Part shown: positions 1 to 7,121 of the stretch, piece after piece
Numbering within the stretch: the first letter of the stretch is position 1
How the letters are laid out: the number at the start of each line of letters is the position of its first letter
Source: Akkermansiaceae bacterium
GTDB lineage: Bacteria > Verrucomicrobiota > Verrucomicrobiia > Verrucomicrobiales > Akkermansiaceae
Length of the DNA: 15,890 nucleotides
NCBI GenBank assembly: GCA_011524615.1
Contig: WTJZ01000227.1
Location: 1 to 15,890 of the forward strand
Direction of reading: 5' to 3'
Program-made: the position numbers and the translations under genes
The notes under the pieces: generated by a model
The model's input: only the letters and a program-made list of their open reading frames with translations
What the model was told of the DNA's origin: nothing
The model's database searches: none

Positions 1-1221
1 GTCCTCAGTTTTGTCGCATCAGAGCCTTTCGAGGAGCACCCCGAATTCGTCACCGAAGTAAACTTACCTGGACTCTCTGATCTCAAACTACTCAAGGTAA
101 TGGGTATCTATGGCAGTAATGCTTCAGGGAAGTCAAATGTACTGGAAGCTTTACGTTGGTTCTTTGATTTCGTCACTAGTTCTCACAAAAACGATATCGA
201 CGAGGGCATTGAACGCCCGTTTTTCAAACTTCAACCAGAGGCTCAAAATGCTCCTACAGAGTTTTGTCTACGCTTCATTCATGAAGAGGTCAGATACCAC
301 CTAACCATCGAATTGGATAATGAACGCATCCTCTACGAATGCTTAGAAGCATTCCCCGATGGGAACTCTCAAACTTGGTACGAGCGCATTTGGGAGAATG
401 AAGACTACAATTGGGGGACCAAAGCCTCAGAATTCCATCATATCAACCGCTATCGAAAGAAAAACACCCGTCCTAATGTCCTCTACTTATCAAAGGCTGC
501 CGATGATAATGACAGGCAGATGATCAATATATTCCGCTACTTTAAGCAGGATCACAAGAGACGAGAACATCTTCGTTACCCGGAAAATCTTGCCTCCTAT
601 CTGTACCACACACCAGAAACTTTAGAATACCTTAACACCCACATCCCACATGCCGATCTCGGCATCTCTCACATCCACGTAAGTGATCAGATCCTTTCGT
701 CTTCATCTATGGCAGCTTACCCAGATCTTAGACAACTTAGGTTTAGGATGAAAGGTTCAGCTCAACCAACCTTAAGCTTTATCCATCAAGGAGGCGCCAA
801 TCAACACTACTCTCTCGCATTTCATGAAGAGTCCGATGGCACTCAAAAATTCGTGCGCTACTTCTCAGAATTATTTCATAGCCTCCAGGATGGAGCATTT
901 GAATGTATGGATGAACTCGAAAACCAATTTCACCCGCTCATGGTACGGCACTACATCTCACAATTTGCCTCTGCGCAAAACCAATATGGAGCGCAACTTC
1001 TCTTCACCACCCATGATGCAACCCTTCTCGACAAGTCGTTTCTTCGCCACGATCAATTCTGGTTTACTGAAAAAGACGCTACCGGACAATCCACCCTCTC
1101 TAGCCTGATTGAGTACTCCTCACATGAAGATAAATCTCTCATGCAGAATTATCTCAGTGGTATCTATGGAGCTATCCCTCATATCACACCTCTAGAGAAC
1201 GACTCCAACCCCTCCAGATAA
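1..1221 (+). CDS. RloA/AbiLi-like AAA ATPase, 5'-truncated by window edge
   Basis: The reading frame is open from base 1, so the true start lies upstream of the window. The first ATG (100) falls directly before the Walker A loop and would remove the N-terminal beta strand that these ATPases need. In window numbering (codon 1 = base 1) the P-loop GSNASGKS is at residues 38-45, a Walker B-like segment MDELENQFHP is around 303-312, and an H-loop FTTHD is around 335-339. A short SDGTQK segment, resembling an ABC signature, lies before the Walker B. This order is typical of the single-polypeptide ABC/SMC-like ATPases (AAA_15/AAA_21) in RloA, AbiLi and OLD-type systems. The stop overlaps the next start by one base (TAATG), so the two are translationally coupled. 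The inferred role is the ATP-driven sensor or regulator of an anti-phage pair whose effector is the RloB-like protein. Base composition is more AT-rich than downstream genes. Confidence 0.85.
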   Translation, partial: VLSFVASEPFEEHPEFVTEVNLPGLSDLKLLKVMGIYGSNASGKSNVLEALRWFFDFVTSSHKNDIDEGIERPFFKLQPEAQNAPTEFCLRFIHEEVRYHLTIELDNERILYECLEAFPDGNSQTWYERIWENEDYNWGTKASEFHHINRYRKKNTRPNVLYLSKAADDNDRQMINIFRYFKQDHKRREHLRYPENLASYLYHTPETLEYLNTHIPHADLGISHIHVSDQILSSSSMAAYPDLRQLRFRMKGSAQPTLSFIHQGGANQHYSLAFHEESDGTQKFVRYFSELFHSLQDGAFECMDELENQFHPLMVRHYISQFASAQNQYGAQLLFTTHDATLLDKSFLRHDQFWFTEKDATGQSTLSSLIEYSSHEDKSLMQNYLSGIYGAIPHITPLENDSNPSR

Positions 1222-1925
1222 TGCCTAGACAATTATCCAAAAGAGGTTTTGGTCGAAAGAAAAATACCAAGCCTGCCAAGAAAGCTATCTTGATCGTTAC
1301 AGAAGGCGAAGTATCAGAGAAGCTCTATTTTCAAGGCCTAAAGCGGGCGCTTAAACTTCCAGAAAAACTGCTCGACTGCCATGTCGTCCCTGGAGGAACC
1401 GGGGATGTCAAAAAACTCTCTGACATCGCTGAAGATTGTAAAAAAGCACGAGCTAAGGATAAGTCCCCCCTTGCAAAAAACTTTGATGAAATCTGGGTAA
1501 TTTTTGATACCGACACTCTGAGCCGAGGAGGAGCAAACTCTCACCAACTTAGCCAACGAGTGGCATTCATGGAGGACAAGGTACATCACGACCCAAGCTG
1601 GAACTTTGGCTACAGCAACCCTTCATTTGAATACTTCATGCTCCTTCACTTTGAATATAGTACGAGAGCATATACCAGCCAACAATTAGCGACACGAATC
1701 AAAGAGATTTCCAACCTAAAGAATCCCAAGAAAGAATCGCAACTTCGCGACTCCGCTTTCCTCAAGTCTCTTATTGATAATTGGAAGACAGGCCAATACA
1801 ACGCGCTCAAAGTAGCAGCTTACCAAGAAGAATCTAATAGCCTGTTCCCTCACGATACACCTAACACAAAGCTCGGGAAACTTTTACAAAGCATTACATC
1901 CCCTGTCTCAAAAGTTATGGAGTAA
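1221..1925 (+). CDS. RloB/AbiLii-like TOPRIM-type protein (putative defence effector)
   Basis: This is a 234-residue protein. After a basic N-terminus (residues 3-21 rich in K/R) comes ILIVTEGEVSEKLYF with the conserved acidic E28, then a strand ending FDEIWVIFDTD with D96 and D98, and then SNPSFEYFMLLHF around 135-147. That order (E..., DxD..., SNPxFExxxLxHF) is the hallmark of the RloB family (PF13707), a TOPRIM-like fold expected to bind Mg2+ and act on nucleic acid. It begins inside the stop codon of the RloA-like ATPase. The pair matches the RloAB arrangement first noted in restriction loci and the lactococcal abortive-infection system AbiL. Function as a nuclease or tRNA-targeting effector is inferred. 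The gene shares the AT-rich composition of its partner and ends 73 bases before the PPK2 start, with no obvious terminator between. Confidence 0.8.
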   Translation: MPRQLSKRGFGRKKNTKPAKKAILIVTEGEVSEKLYFQGLKRALKLPEKLLDCHVVPGGTGDVKKLSDIAEDCKKARAKDKSPLAKNFDEIWVIFDTDTLSRGGANSHQLSQRVAFMEDKVHHDPSWNFGYSNPSFEYFMLLHFEYSTRAYTSQQLATRIKEISNLKNPKKESQLRDSAFLKSLIDNWKTGQYNALKVAAYQEESNSLFPHDTPNTKLGKLLQSITSPVSKVME

Positions 1926-1998
1926 ACTTTTGCTGTATCCATTTCTCTTAGCACCCCATTCTCCTTGCCCTCCGGCTCATTTTTATCAATATTTCGGA

Positions 1999-2862
1999 AT
2001 GATTTCGCCTTACCTCGTTCCCTTTGATCAATCCTTCGACCTTAGTTCTAGCCCGACTACCCCTCCTGCTGATGCACCAGGGAAGAAGGCGCTCAAGAAG
2101 GAACTCAAGGATCTGGTCGATGAGTTAGATGAACTGCAGCGCGTGTTCTATGCGGATGATCGTTTCTCGTTGCTCTTGGTCTTCCAAGCAATGGATGCGG
2201 CTGGTAAGGATAGTACGATTCGCTCTGTCCTTAGCGGTGTAAACCCACAAGGGTGCCAAGTCTATTCCTTTAAGAAGCCGAGTAAGGAGGAGTTAGAGCA
2301 TGACTTCCTCTGGCGCACGGCTAAGTGCTTACCTGAGAGAGGACGGATCGGGGTCTTTAACCGAAGCTATTATGAGGAAACCCTCGTTGTACGAGTGCAC
2401 CCTGAGTATCTGCAAGGGCAACGCATTCAGATGCCCGAGAACCTCGACGATCTCTGGCCTGAACGCTATCGCGCCATCCGAGAGCATGAGCGCCACCTCG
2501 CTAATAATAATACTGTCATCCTCAAGTTCTGGCTCAACGTCTCAAAGGAAGAACAGAAAAACCGCTTCCTCGACCGTCTCCAACGTCCCGAAAAGAACTG
2601 GAAGTTCGAAGCTGGAGACCTCACCGAACGAGGGTATTGGGATGACTACATGCATGCCTACCAAGACATGCTCAATGCGACCTCCACCGAAGTAGCCCCC
2701 TGGTACGCGATCCCCGCTGATGATAAGCCATTCATGCGAAAGGAAGTCGCCCGTATCATCGTCGACAAGCTCAAATCCCTCCAGCTCCAGTACCCAAAAA
2801 TTTCATCCGAAGAGCAAGCTAAGTTCACCCAATATGAAGCACAACTCCTAGGAGAAGAGTAA
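1999..2862 (+). CDS. ppk2: PPK2 family polyphosphate kinase (polyphosphate:nucleotide phosphotransferase, class III-like)
   Basis: A cytoplasmic enzyme that phosphorylates nucleoside mono- or diphosphates (AMP/ADP in class III members) using inorganic polyphosphate. The P-loop MDAAGKDST is at residues 65-73, followed by SFKKPSKEELEHDFLWR, the Walker B-like GVFNRSYYEE, and the lid/C-terminal block with PEKNWKF, an ER-containing helix and PADDKPFMR. These are the usual PPK2-III landmarks, except that the last motif is more often DHKWFAR-like. An upstream in-frame TTG at 1930 gives an implausible extra 23 residues. I chose the ATG at 1999, which gives 287 residues and the usual short lead-in (YLVPF...). 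There is only a weak CGGA before it. It follows the defence pair in the same direction, but its composition matches the core genome, so I think it is an independent gene. Confidence 0.9.
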   Translation: MISPYLVPFDQSFDLSSSPTTPPADAPGKKALKKELKDLVDELDELQRVFYADDRFSLLLVFQAMDAAGKDSTIRSVLSGVNPQGCQVYSFKKPSKEELEHDFLWRTAKCLPERGRIGVFNRSYYEETLVVRVHPEYLQGQRIQMPENLDDLWPERYRAIREHERHLANNNTVILKFWLNVSKEEQKNRFLDRLQRPEKNWKFEAGDLTERGYWDDYMHAYQDMLNATSTEVAPWYAIPADDKPFMRKEVARIIVDKLKSLQLQYPKISSEEQAKFTQYEAQLLGEE

Positions 2863-2872
2863 ATCTGACCAG

Positions 2873-2899
2873 ACAAAAAAGGAGGCTCGAAGCCTCCTT
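2873..2899 (-). terminator. Rho-independent terminator (serves the minus-strand BI-1 gene, possibly both directions)
   Basis: A perfect 9-bp stem, AAGGAGGCT at 2879-2887 and AGCCTCCTT at 2891-2899, with a 3-base loop. Read on the minus strand it is followed directly by a T-run (the A6 at 2875-2880, partly in the stem), a strong intrinsic terminator for the Bax-inhibitor gene. On the plus strand the tail is only TTATC, so termination of the PPK2 transcript would be weaker. Confidence 0.8.
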
Positions 2900-2956
2900 A
2901 TCGACGAATCACCCTCTCTTTAAGGGATTGATTCTATTGATGCTCCCTCCCGCAGC

Positions 2957-3661
2957 TTAATCTCTGCTGCTCATTAGGATTCTGAGAATATACCAGAAGA
3001 GTGTCGCGATACTAGCAAAGAGGCTGAGGGATGCTGCTACATGCTGAGAGGGGTGGTAATGGTGGATGATGTTACTGGTACTGTACAAGATCGACCCACC
3101 TGCGATGAGAATCATCGCGCCCGAGAACCAGGTTCCCAGATTAAACCCAAAGAAGATCGATCCCGCGATCAGGGCTAAGGCCACGAAAAACGCCATCTTC
3201 AGCATACCGCCCAAAAAGCTGAAGTCCTTCTTCGTCGTAAAGGCGATCATCGTGAGTGCGAGGAAAAGCCCGCCTGTGGCGACAGCTGCTTGTACGATCA
3301 CTCCAGGAGCAAACTGACTCGCCATCAGGAGTATAGGGAGGAAAATAATCGCCTCGCCGACGACGTAGAGACCGAGCCCGGCATATTGCATCCCCTGACT
3401 AGAGGACGAGTTCGCCATTCCCTGAGCGATGTAAGAAACACCCATAAAACCTCCGAGAACAACCAACCACATCATCTGCGACTTCCCGAGGAACTGCATC
3501 ATCACCTGCCCGAGGGACGTGTAACTGATCAGAAAATACTCTAGGAAGGCAAACGCCACGACCGCCATGGCGAGATGAGAATAGGTATTACGGATAAAGG
3601 CCTGACGAATCTCAGCTGGACTGTAGGCGACGGAATCATAGGATGGGGATAAGTTATTCAT
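2957..3661 (-). CDS. Bax inhibitor-1 / YccA-YbhL family membrane protein
   Basis: A 234-residue protein made almost entirely of hydrophobic helices. I count seven likely membrane segments after a roughly 28-residue cytoplasmic N-terminus. The pattern of the UPF0005/BI-1 family is visible: IRQAFIRNTYSHLAMAVVAF at the first helix, a FTTKKDFSFLGGML loop in the middle, and NIIHHYHPSQHVAASLSLFASI before the last helix, where bacterial YccA/YbhL proteins carry their conserved D/H-rich loop. Bacterial members are inner-membrane proteins, and some (YetJ) are pH-sensitive calcium leak channels. No function can be assigned here beyond the family. The ATG at 3661 lacks a Shine-Dalgarno. It is transcribed divergently from the Gfo/Idh/MocA gene and ends at a strong terminator. 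Confidence 0.88.
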   Translation of the reverse strand: MNNLSPSYDSVAYSPAEIRQAFIRNTYSHLAMAVVAFAFLEYFLISYTSLGQVMMQFLGKSQMMWLVVLGGFMGVSYIAQGMANSSSSQGMQYAGLGLYVVGEAIIFLPILLMASQFAPGVIVQAAVATGGLFLALTMIAFTTKKDFSFLGGMLKMAFFVALALIAGSIFFGFNLGTWFSGAMILIAGGSILYSTSNIIHHYHPSQHVAASLSLFASIATLFWYILRILMSSRD

Positions 3662-3668
3662 TGCTTCT

Positions 3669-3674
3669 ATAATA
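3669..3674 (-). promoter_or_regulatory. Possible -10 box (TATTAT) for the BI-1 gene
   Basis: On the minus strand TATTAT ends 7 bases before the ATG at 3661. If it is a real -10 element the transcript would begin at or next to the start codon and be leaderless, which would fit the absence of a Shine-Dalgarno. No convincing -35 is visible, so this is weak. Confidence 0.25.
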
Positions 3675-3805
3675 GAGCGTCACACTGTCTGCCCCATACT
3701 TCCAGATAATTCGATTACTTTGAACCGCCACACTCAGACAGGCGATGTACACAGAAATCAGGAGGTTCTCCACTAATACCACGGAGAACGAGAGCTTTTC
3801 GCTTG

Positions 3806-3811
3806 TATAAT
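3806..3811 (+). promoter_or_regulatory. Candidate -10 box (TATAAT) for the Gfo/Idh/MocA gene
   Basis: A consensus TATAAT 26 bases upstream of the ATG at 3837, in the 175-bp divergent region. No recognisable TTGACA lies 17 bases upstream, so the call rests on the -10 alone. Confidence 0.4.
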
Positions 3812-3836
3812 TGAGGAGAATGCTGAGGATGCAGGC

Positions 3837-4766
3837 ATGAAATTCGGACTCGCTGGAGCAGGAGCCATGGGGCGCAACCACGCCCGTGTCATCAGCAAAC
3901 TGGATCGCGCAGAACTCGTCGCGGTCTATGATGCAGACTTTAAACGCGCTAAAGAAGTAGCGGCAGAATACGGAGCAGAACCGGTCAAAACCCTCGAAGA
4001 ACTCGCTGAAAAGTGTGAAGCGGTCTCGGTCGCAGTCCCAACCATCTATCACCTCAAGGTCGGAGGCGAACTCATGCGTCGCGGTGCTAATATCCTCGTA
4101 GAGAAGCCTATCGCAGGAACGATCGAGGAAGCACGCGAACTCGTCAAAATCGCAGAGGAAGAGAACAAGGTCCTCGCTGTGGGGCATATCGAACGCTTTA
4201 ACCCTGTGATGAAGACACTCGAGAAGCAAGTCGGGTACCCTCGCTTCATCGAGGCACAGCGCCTCTCGCCATTCCCTAAGCGTAGTACTGATATCGGAGT
4301 AGTCCTCGACCTCATGATTCACGATATTGAGATCATCCTTCACCTCGTCAAATCCCCTATCGTCTCTGTCGATGCGGTAGGCATCCCGGTGATCACCAAG
4401 AACGAGGACATCGCCAATGCGCGCATCCGCTTCGAAAACGGCGCAGTAGCTAACATCACTTCCAGCCGTATCAGCGCGGATAAGCTGCGTAAGATTCGTG
4501 TCTTCCAAGGGGACGCATACCTCTCTCTCGATTACCAAAACCAAGAGGGTAAAATCGTGAAAAAAGGACTCCTCGGGCTCGATCGTAAGAATGTCCCTGT
4601 CGAAAAGGCAGAGCCTCTCTACCTAGAGCTCCAGTCCTTCGCGGAAGCTATTCGTGAGCAACGTGACCCTGAGGTAACAGGCCAACAAGGTCTCCAAGCC
4701 CTCCAAATCGCGCTGCAAATCATCGACCAAATCAAATCCGATAACGATAAGTTCGGTACCAAGTAA
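3837..4766 (+). CDS. Gfo/Idh/MocA family NAD(P)-dependent oxidoreductase (GnnA-like, lipid A sugar?)
   Basis: A 309-residue protein with an N-terminal Rossmann fold (GLAGAGAMGRNHAR, residues 4-17), the family EKP signature (E89-K90-P91, the lysine expected at the active site), GHIERFNP at 116-123, and a C-terminal substrate domain beginning with a string ending in STDIGVVLDLMIHDIEI where H162-D163 sit in the usual catalytic position. The RSTDIGVVxDLMIHDI block resembles UDP-N-acetylglucosamine 3-dehydrogenases (GnnA) of lipid A diamino-sugar synthesis, which would imply a Gram-negative outer membrane. No gnnB or lpx gene is in the window, so that substrate is inference. A GAGG Shine-Dalgarno at 3825-3828 supports the ATG at 3837. 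A long antisense open frame (3654-4544, minus) overlaps it but is a codon-bias shadow. Confidence 0.85.
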   Translation: MKFGLAGAGAMGRNHARVISKLDRAELVAVYDADFKRAKEVAAEYGAEPVKTLEELAEKCEAVSVAVPTIYHLKVGGELMRRGANILVEKPIAGTIEEARELVKIAEEENKVLAVGHIERFNPVMKTLEKQVGYPRFIEAQRLSPFPKRSTDIGVVLDLMIHDIEIILHLVKSPIVSVDAVGIPVITKNEDIANARIRFENGAVANITSSRISADKLRKIRVFQGDAYLSLDYQNQEGKIVKKGLLGLDRKNVPVEKAEPLYLELQSFAEAIREQRDPEVTGQQGLQALQIALQIIDQIKSDNDKFGTK

Positions 4767-4776
4767 TCAAGAGCAA

Positions 4777-4791
4777 GCGCTGCTACAGCGC
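4777..4791. terminator. Weak bidirectional hairpin between convergent genes
   Basis: A perfect 6-bp stem GCGCTG / CAGCGC with loop CTA lies between the convergent stops of the oxidoreductase and the DciA-like gene. Neither side has a proper T-run, so it may terminate only weakly. Confidence 0.35.
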
Positions 4792-4806
4792 CATTCCCCG
4801 GTGCTA

Positions 4807-5202
4807 TTAGACCACTATATTGAGGTCCTTCACCTTAGCCTGGGGGAGTGCCTCTTGGATGTTCTTCAACAGCTTCGACTTTCTCTGTTGGAGCTCGAAC
4901 TTGATCACGGGTTGACTCACCCGAATCTTTAATCTCCCCTCATAAATCTCGAGCGGCTCTGAGTTCTGAGCAATGTTGTGACCAACGATCTCAGCCCATG
5001 CATCTTGGAGATGCTCTAGAGTCACCCCCTCTCGTAATCCAACTTCCTCGACTAACTCACGGAGAAAGCTCTCTGCTGAGGTCAGTCCCTCAGTCACAGA
5101 TGGCTCGGTTCGAGCACCACATAGATCCAAAAAAGAACGGTCTCGAGCTTGAGACCGTTTAAAATTATAGAAGCGCTTATGCTTAGCCTTCTTCGCCATC
5201 AT
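4807..5202 (-). CDS. DUF721 / DciA-like protein (replicative helicase loader family)
   Basis: About 131 residues. The basic N-terminus (MMAKKAKHKRFYNFKR) is followed by an acidic and then hydrophobic region. The C-terminal half carries the DUF721 core: W-AEIVG-NIAQNSEPLEIYEGRLKIRVSQPV-KFELQQRKSKLLKNI. DUF721 proteins (DciA) are the ancestral bacterial operators of the DnaB replicative helicase, so a role in replication initiation is likely, by family. The furthest start is a TTG at 5208. I prefer the tandem ATGs at 5202/5199. Either way the gene starts inside the 3' end of the ferredoxin gene, so the two are cotranscribed and probably translationally coupled. No good ribosome-binding site is visible. 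Confidence 0.75.
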   Translation of the reverse strand: MMAKKAKHKRFYNFKRSQARDRSFLDLCGARTEPSVTEGLTSAESFLRELVEEVGLREGVTLEHLQDAWAEIVGHNIAQNSEPLEIYEGRLKIRVSQPVIKFELQQRKSKLLKNIQEALPQAKVKDLNIVV

Positions 5203-5422
5203 CACCAATGGCTTCTACTGGACATCCTTCCATCGCCTCGATACAGAGATCGAGTTCTTCTTGCGACTCAGGTTGCTTGAATACGTATGAGTAGCCCTCG
5301 TCTTCTTCACGCGTGAAGTTCGCTGGAGCGGTCTCACGACAGAGGTCACAGTCGATACACTGACAATCAACGTAGAACTTGCCACCTACGTTCTCTGGGT
5401 TTTTTTCTTCTAAATCTGCCAT
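5183..5422 (-). CDS. Small ferredoxin, single [4Fe-4S] cluster
   Basis: A 79-residue acidic protein. Cysteines C22, C25 and C28 (CxxCxxC) and C67-P form the single-cluster pattern of Fer4_13-type ferredoxins. C20 and C60 are extra, and C60 is where such proteins often carry a fifth, disulfide-forming or second ligand cysteine. The rest is rich in D/E, usual for a soluble electron carrier. No partner reductase or oxidase lies next to it. The downstream gene (DciA-like) overlaps its end by 17-20 bases. The ATG at 5422 has no Shine-Dalgarno, but an extended -10 element lies 24 bases upstream. Confidence 0.85.
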   Translation of the reverse strand: MADLEEKNPENVGGKFYVDCQCIDCDLCRETAPANFTREEDEGYSYVFKQPESQEELDLCIEAMEGCPVEAIGDDGEEG

Positions 5423-5445
5423 AGCTTATGAATTCGTCACCTAGG

Positions 5446-5454
5446 ACTATAGCA
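5446..5454 (-). promoter_or_regulatory. Extended -10 promoter element for ferredoxin-dciA
   Basis: On the minus strand TGCTATAGT matches an extended -10 (TG-n-TATAAT-like, 5 of 6 in the hexamer) placed 24 bases before the ferredoxin ATG. The -35 region is A-rich and unremarkable, which is acceptable for extended -10 promoters. Confidence 0.45.
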
Positions 5455-5520
5455 TATGCAATTCATTTTTTGGTGATTTTTTTTGCACCCACGCAGATTT
5501 TATCATTCACTACCGCTCCA

Positions 5521-5537
5521 GAGGCCTATTTGGCCTC
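5521..5537 (+). other. Small hairpin in the leader of the one-TM protein gene
   Basis: GAGGCC and GGCCTC flank a TATTT loop 30 bases upstream of the ATG at 5567. It has no T-tract. Two T-runs (5466-5471, 5477-5484) lie before it but have no stem of their own. Meaning unknown. Confidence 0.25.
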
Positions 5538-5566
5538 CCGATCCAGCCATTGAGACCTCCCGTCCT

Positions 5567-6136
5567 ATGAACGAACCAAAACGCTCCCCCATCGCCCCTA
5601 AGATTATTTTCCTTGCCAGCGCGGCCTTCATCGCGGTTCTCCTCATCATAGGGTTCTCCATCGCGATCTATAATTACAGTACCAAGATCAACTGGATCCC
5701 CCATGAACTCGCTGAGGTGGAGTACCCGATCAAGGGCAACCACCTCTCTATCAAATCCGTCAGCTCAGGCTGGATTCCTGTCATTGACGAGGAGGCCAGC
5801 GAGGAAGAGACCGAGTATATCCCGTCGGCACAGATCACCCTCTCTAAGGATAGCGCTGCAGGTAAGATGCGCTGCTTCTACCTCGACGGTAATGGTAAGT
5901 ACGTCGGAGACCCCATTACGCTCGACTGTCAGGTGGGTCAGTTCTCCGATAGTGACACCGTCACCTTTACCTGCTCTCAGGGGATTGGCCAGTCCAGTGA
6001 CTTCTTCGCTTATCAAAGCGGATTCGTAAAGGAATGGTATCTGCTTATCTTAGAGGGCGACTCAGACAGTGCGAGTATCAATGACTATAAGGAACTCACT
6101 CGCATCAAGCTCCGCCCACATATCTTAGCTCAATAA
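5567..6136 (+). CDS. Unknown protein with one N-terminal membrane helix
   Basis: 189 residues from the ATG at 5567. The frame extends upstream to a TTG at 5483, but that adds a low-complexity, proline-rich stretch with no start signal. A short basic N-terminus (NEPKRSPIAPK) precedes a strong hydrophobic helix at about residues 14-36 (IIFLASAAFIAVLLIIGFSI). This predicts an N-in anchor with roughly 150 residues outside the cytoplasm. The outer part is acidic and beta-rich in appearance, with three cysteines (in MRCFY, LDCQVG and FTCSQG) that could form one disulfide. I do not recognise a family. It ends 10 bases before hemQ and is probably cotranscribed, so a link to haem or the envelope is possible but unproven. 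Confidence 0.6.
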   Translation: MNEPKRSPIAPKIIFLASAAFIAVLLIIGFSIAIYNYSTKINWIPHELAEVEYPIKGNHLSIKSVSSGWIPVIDEEASEEETEYIPSAQITLSKDSAAGKMRCFYLDGNGKYVGDPITLDCQVGQFSDSDTVTFTCSQGIGQSSDFFAYQSGFVKEWYLLILEGDSDSASINDYKELTRIKLRPHILAQ

Positions 6137-6146
6137 TTCTATCATC

Positions 6147-6986
6147 ATGAACGATCAACCAGTCAACACCCCATCATCGCTCATCCCTCGTGAAGGGTGG
6201 CATGTCATGCACATCTTCTACAACATCGACCACTCTCAGTGGAACCTCCTCAGCAGAGAAGAGAAGCGTGCCGCAAAAACAGAACTCACCAGCCTCATCC
6301 AGGAAATCAGCGAGACCAAAGACGGACAAGTCCTCTCCTACGTCGTCGCTACTCCTAAGGCAGACCTCGGGTTCATGATCCTCATGCCTGACTTACAGCT
6401 CCTCACCGCCTTTGAGAAGCGTCTCACCCTCTCTCTCGGGGTCGACGTCCTCCAACCGGTCTACTCATACCTCTCACAGACAGAGCGCTCCGAGTACACG
6501 ACCACCTCTGAGCAATACGCAGAAGAGACCCTCATCGGTGAGAAAGGACTCACCCGTGACTCTGAAGAATTTAACCAAGCTCTCAAGGAGTTCGACGAGC
6601 GTATGGAGCACTACCTCCACCACCGTCTGTACCCAGTTCTCCCGAACTGGCCTGCCATCTGTTTCTACCCGATGAGCAAGCGTCGTACTGGGGATGATAA
6701 CTGGTACTCTCTCGACTTTGAGACGCGTAAGAAGCTCATGGCTGGTCACGCCAAGACTGGACGTACCTACTCAGGTCGTATCCTCCAACTTATCACGGGC
6801 TCTACCGGTCTCGACGAACACGAGTGGGGGGTCACGCTCCTCGCTAAGGACACCATCGACATCAAGGCGATCGTCTACGAGATGCGCTTCGACGAGGTCT
6901 CCGCTAAGTACGGTGAATTCGGTGACTTCTACATCGGTATGCTCCACCCTCTCAATGAGATCTTCGAGCGCCTCTGCATGAACTAA
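6147..6986 (+). CDS. hemQ: Coproheme decarboxylase / chlorite-dismutase family (HemQ, ChdC)
   Basis: 279 residues, chlorite-dismutase fold. HemQ converts coproheme to haem b by two oxidative decarboxylations in the coproporphyrin-dependent route. The C-terminal half is diagnostic: YPMSKRR with Y174, NWYSL, LMAGHAKTGR with H201, then QLITGSTGLDEHEWGVTLLAKD, and EMRFDEVSAKYGEFGDFY. Y174 and H201 are 27 residues apart, matching the catalytic Tyr147 and proximal His174 of the Listeria enzyme. The distal position has no arginine typical of true chlorite dismutases that I can place, so decarboxylase is the better call. The ATG at 6147 has no Shine-Dalgarno. It lies 10 bases after the one-TM gene and ends before a hairpin terminator. 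Confidence 0.88.
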   Translation: MNDQPVNTPSSLIPREGWHVMHIFYNIDHSQWNLLSREEKRAAKTELTSLIQEISETKDGQVLSYVVATPKADLGFMILMPDLQLLTAFEKRLTLSLGVDVLQPVYSYLSQTERSEYTTTSEQYAEETLIGEKGLTRDSEEFNQALKEFDERMEHYLHHRLYPVLPNWPAICFYPMSKRRTGDDNWYSLDFETRKKLMAGHAKTGRTYSGRILQLITGSTGLDEHEWGVTLLAKDTIDIKAIVYEMRFDEVSAKYGEFGDFYIGMLHPLNEIFERLCMN

Positions 6987-7014
6987 TCATTGTAACAGAG
7001 ACACTCAGATATCC

Positions 7015-7042
7015 AGCCACACTCCTCGGAGTGTGGCTTTCT
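7015..7042 (+). terminator. Intrinsic terminator after hemQ
   Basis: A 10-bp stem (AGCCACACTC at 7015-7024, GAGTGTGGCT at 7029-7038) around a CTCG tetraloop, followed by a short TTCTC tail, 28 bases after the hemQ stop. Confidence 0.65.
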
Positions 7043-7052
7043 CATACCTAGA

Positions 7053-7085
7053 CATAACTTTAATCAATGATTTCATCATAACTTT
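7053..7085 (+). repeat. 9-bp direct repeat upstream of the hydrolase gene
   Basis: CATAACTTT occurs at 7053-7061 and again at 7077-7085, 24 bases apart start to start, between the hemQ terminator and the hydrolase start. It could be a tandem regulator site. Confidence 0.4.
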
Positions 7086-7121
7086 CGATTCGCCAAATAG
7101 ACCATTCATAGGCATTCTGTG

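Noticed and set aside
3654..4544. 296-codon open frame on the minus strand
   Set aside because: It is antisense to the Gfo/Idh/MocA gene, whose motifs are complete. The translated product is a D/E/C-rich shadow without recognisable motifs, caused by strong codon bias.
6147..6986. True chlorite dismutase
   Set aside because: The catalytic Tyr and proximal His match coproheme decarboxylases, and I could not place the distal Arg of chlorite dismutase.
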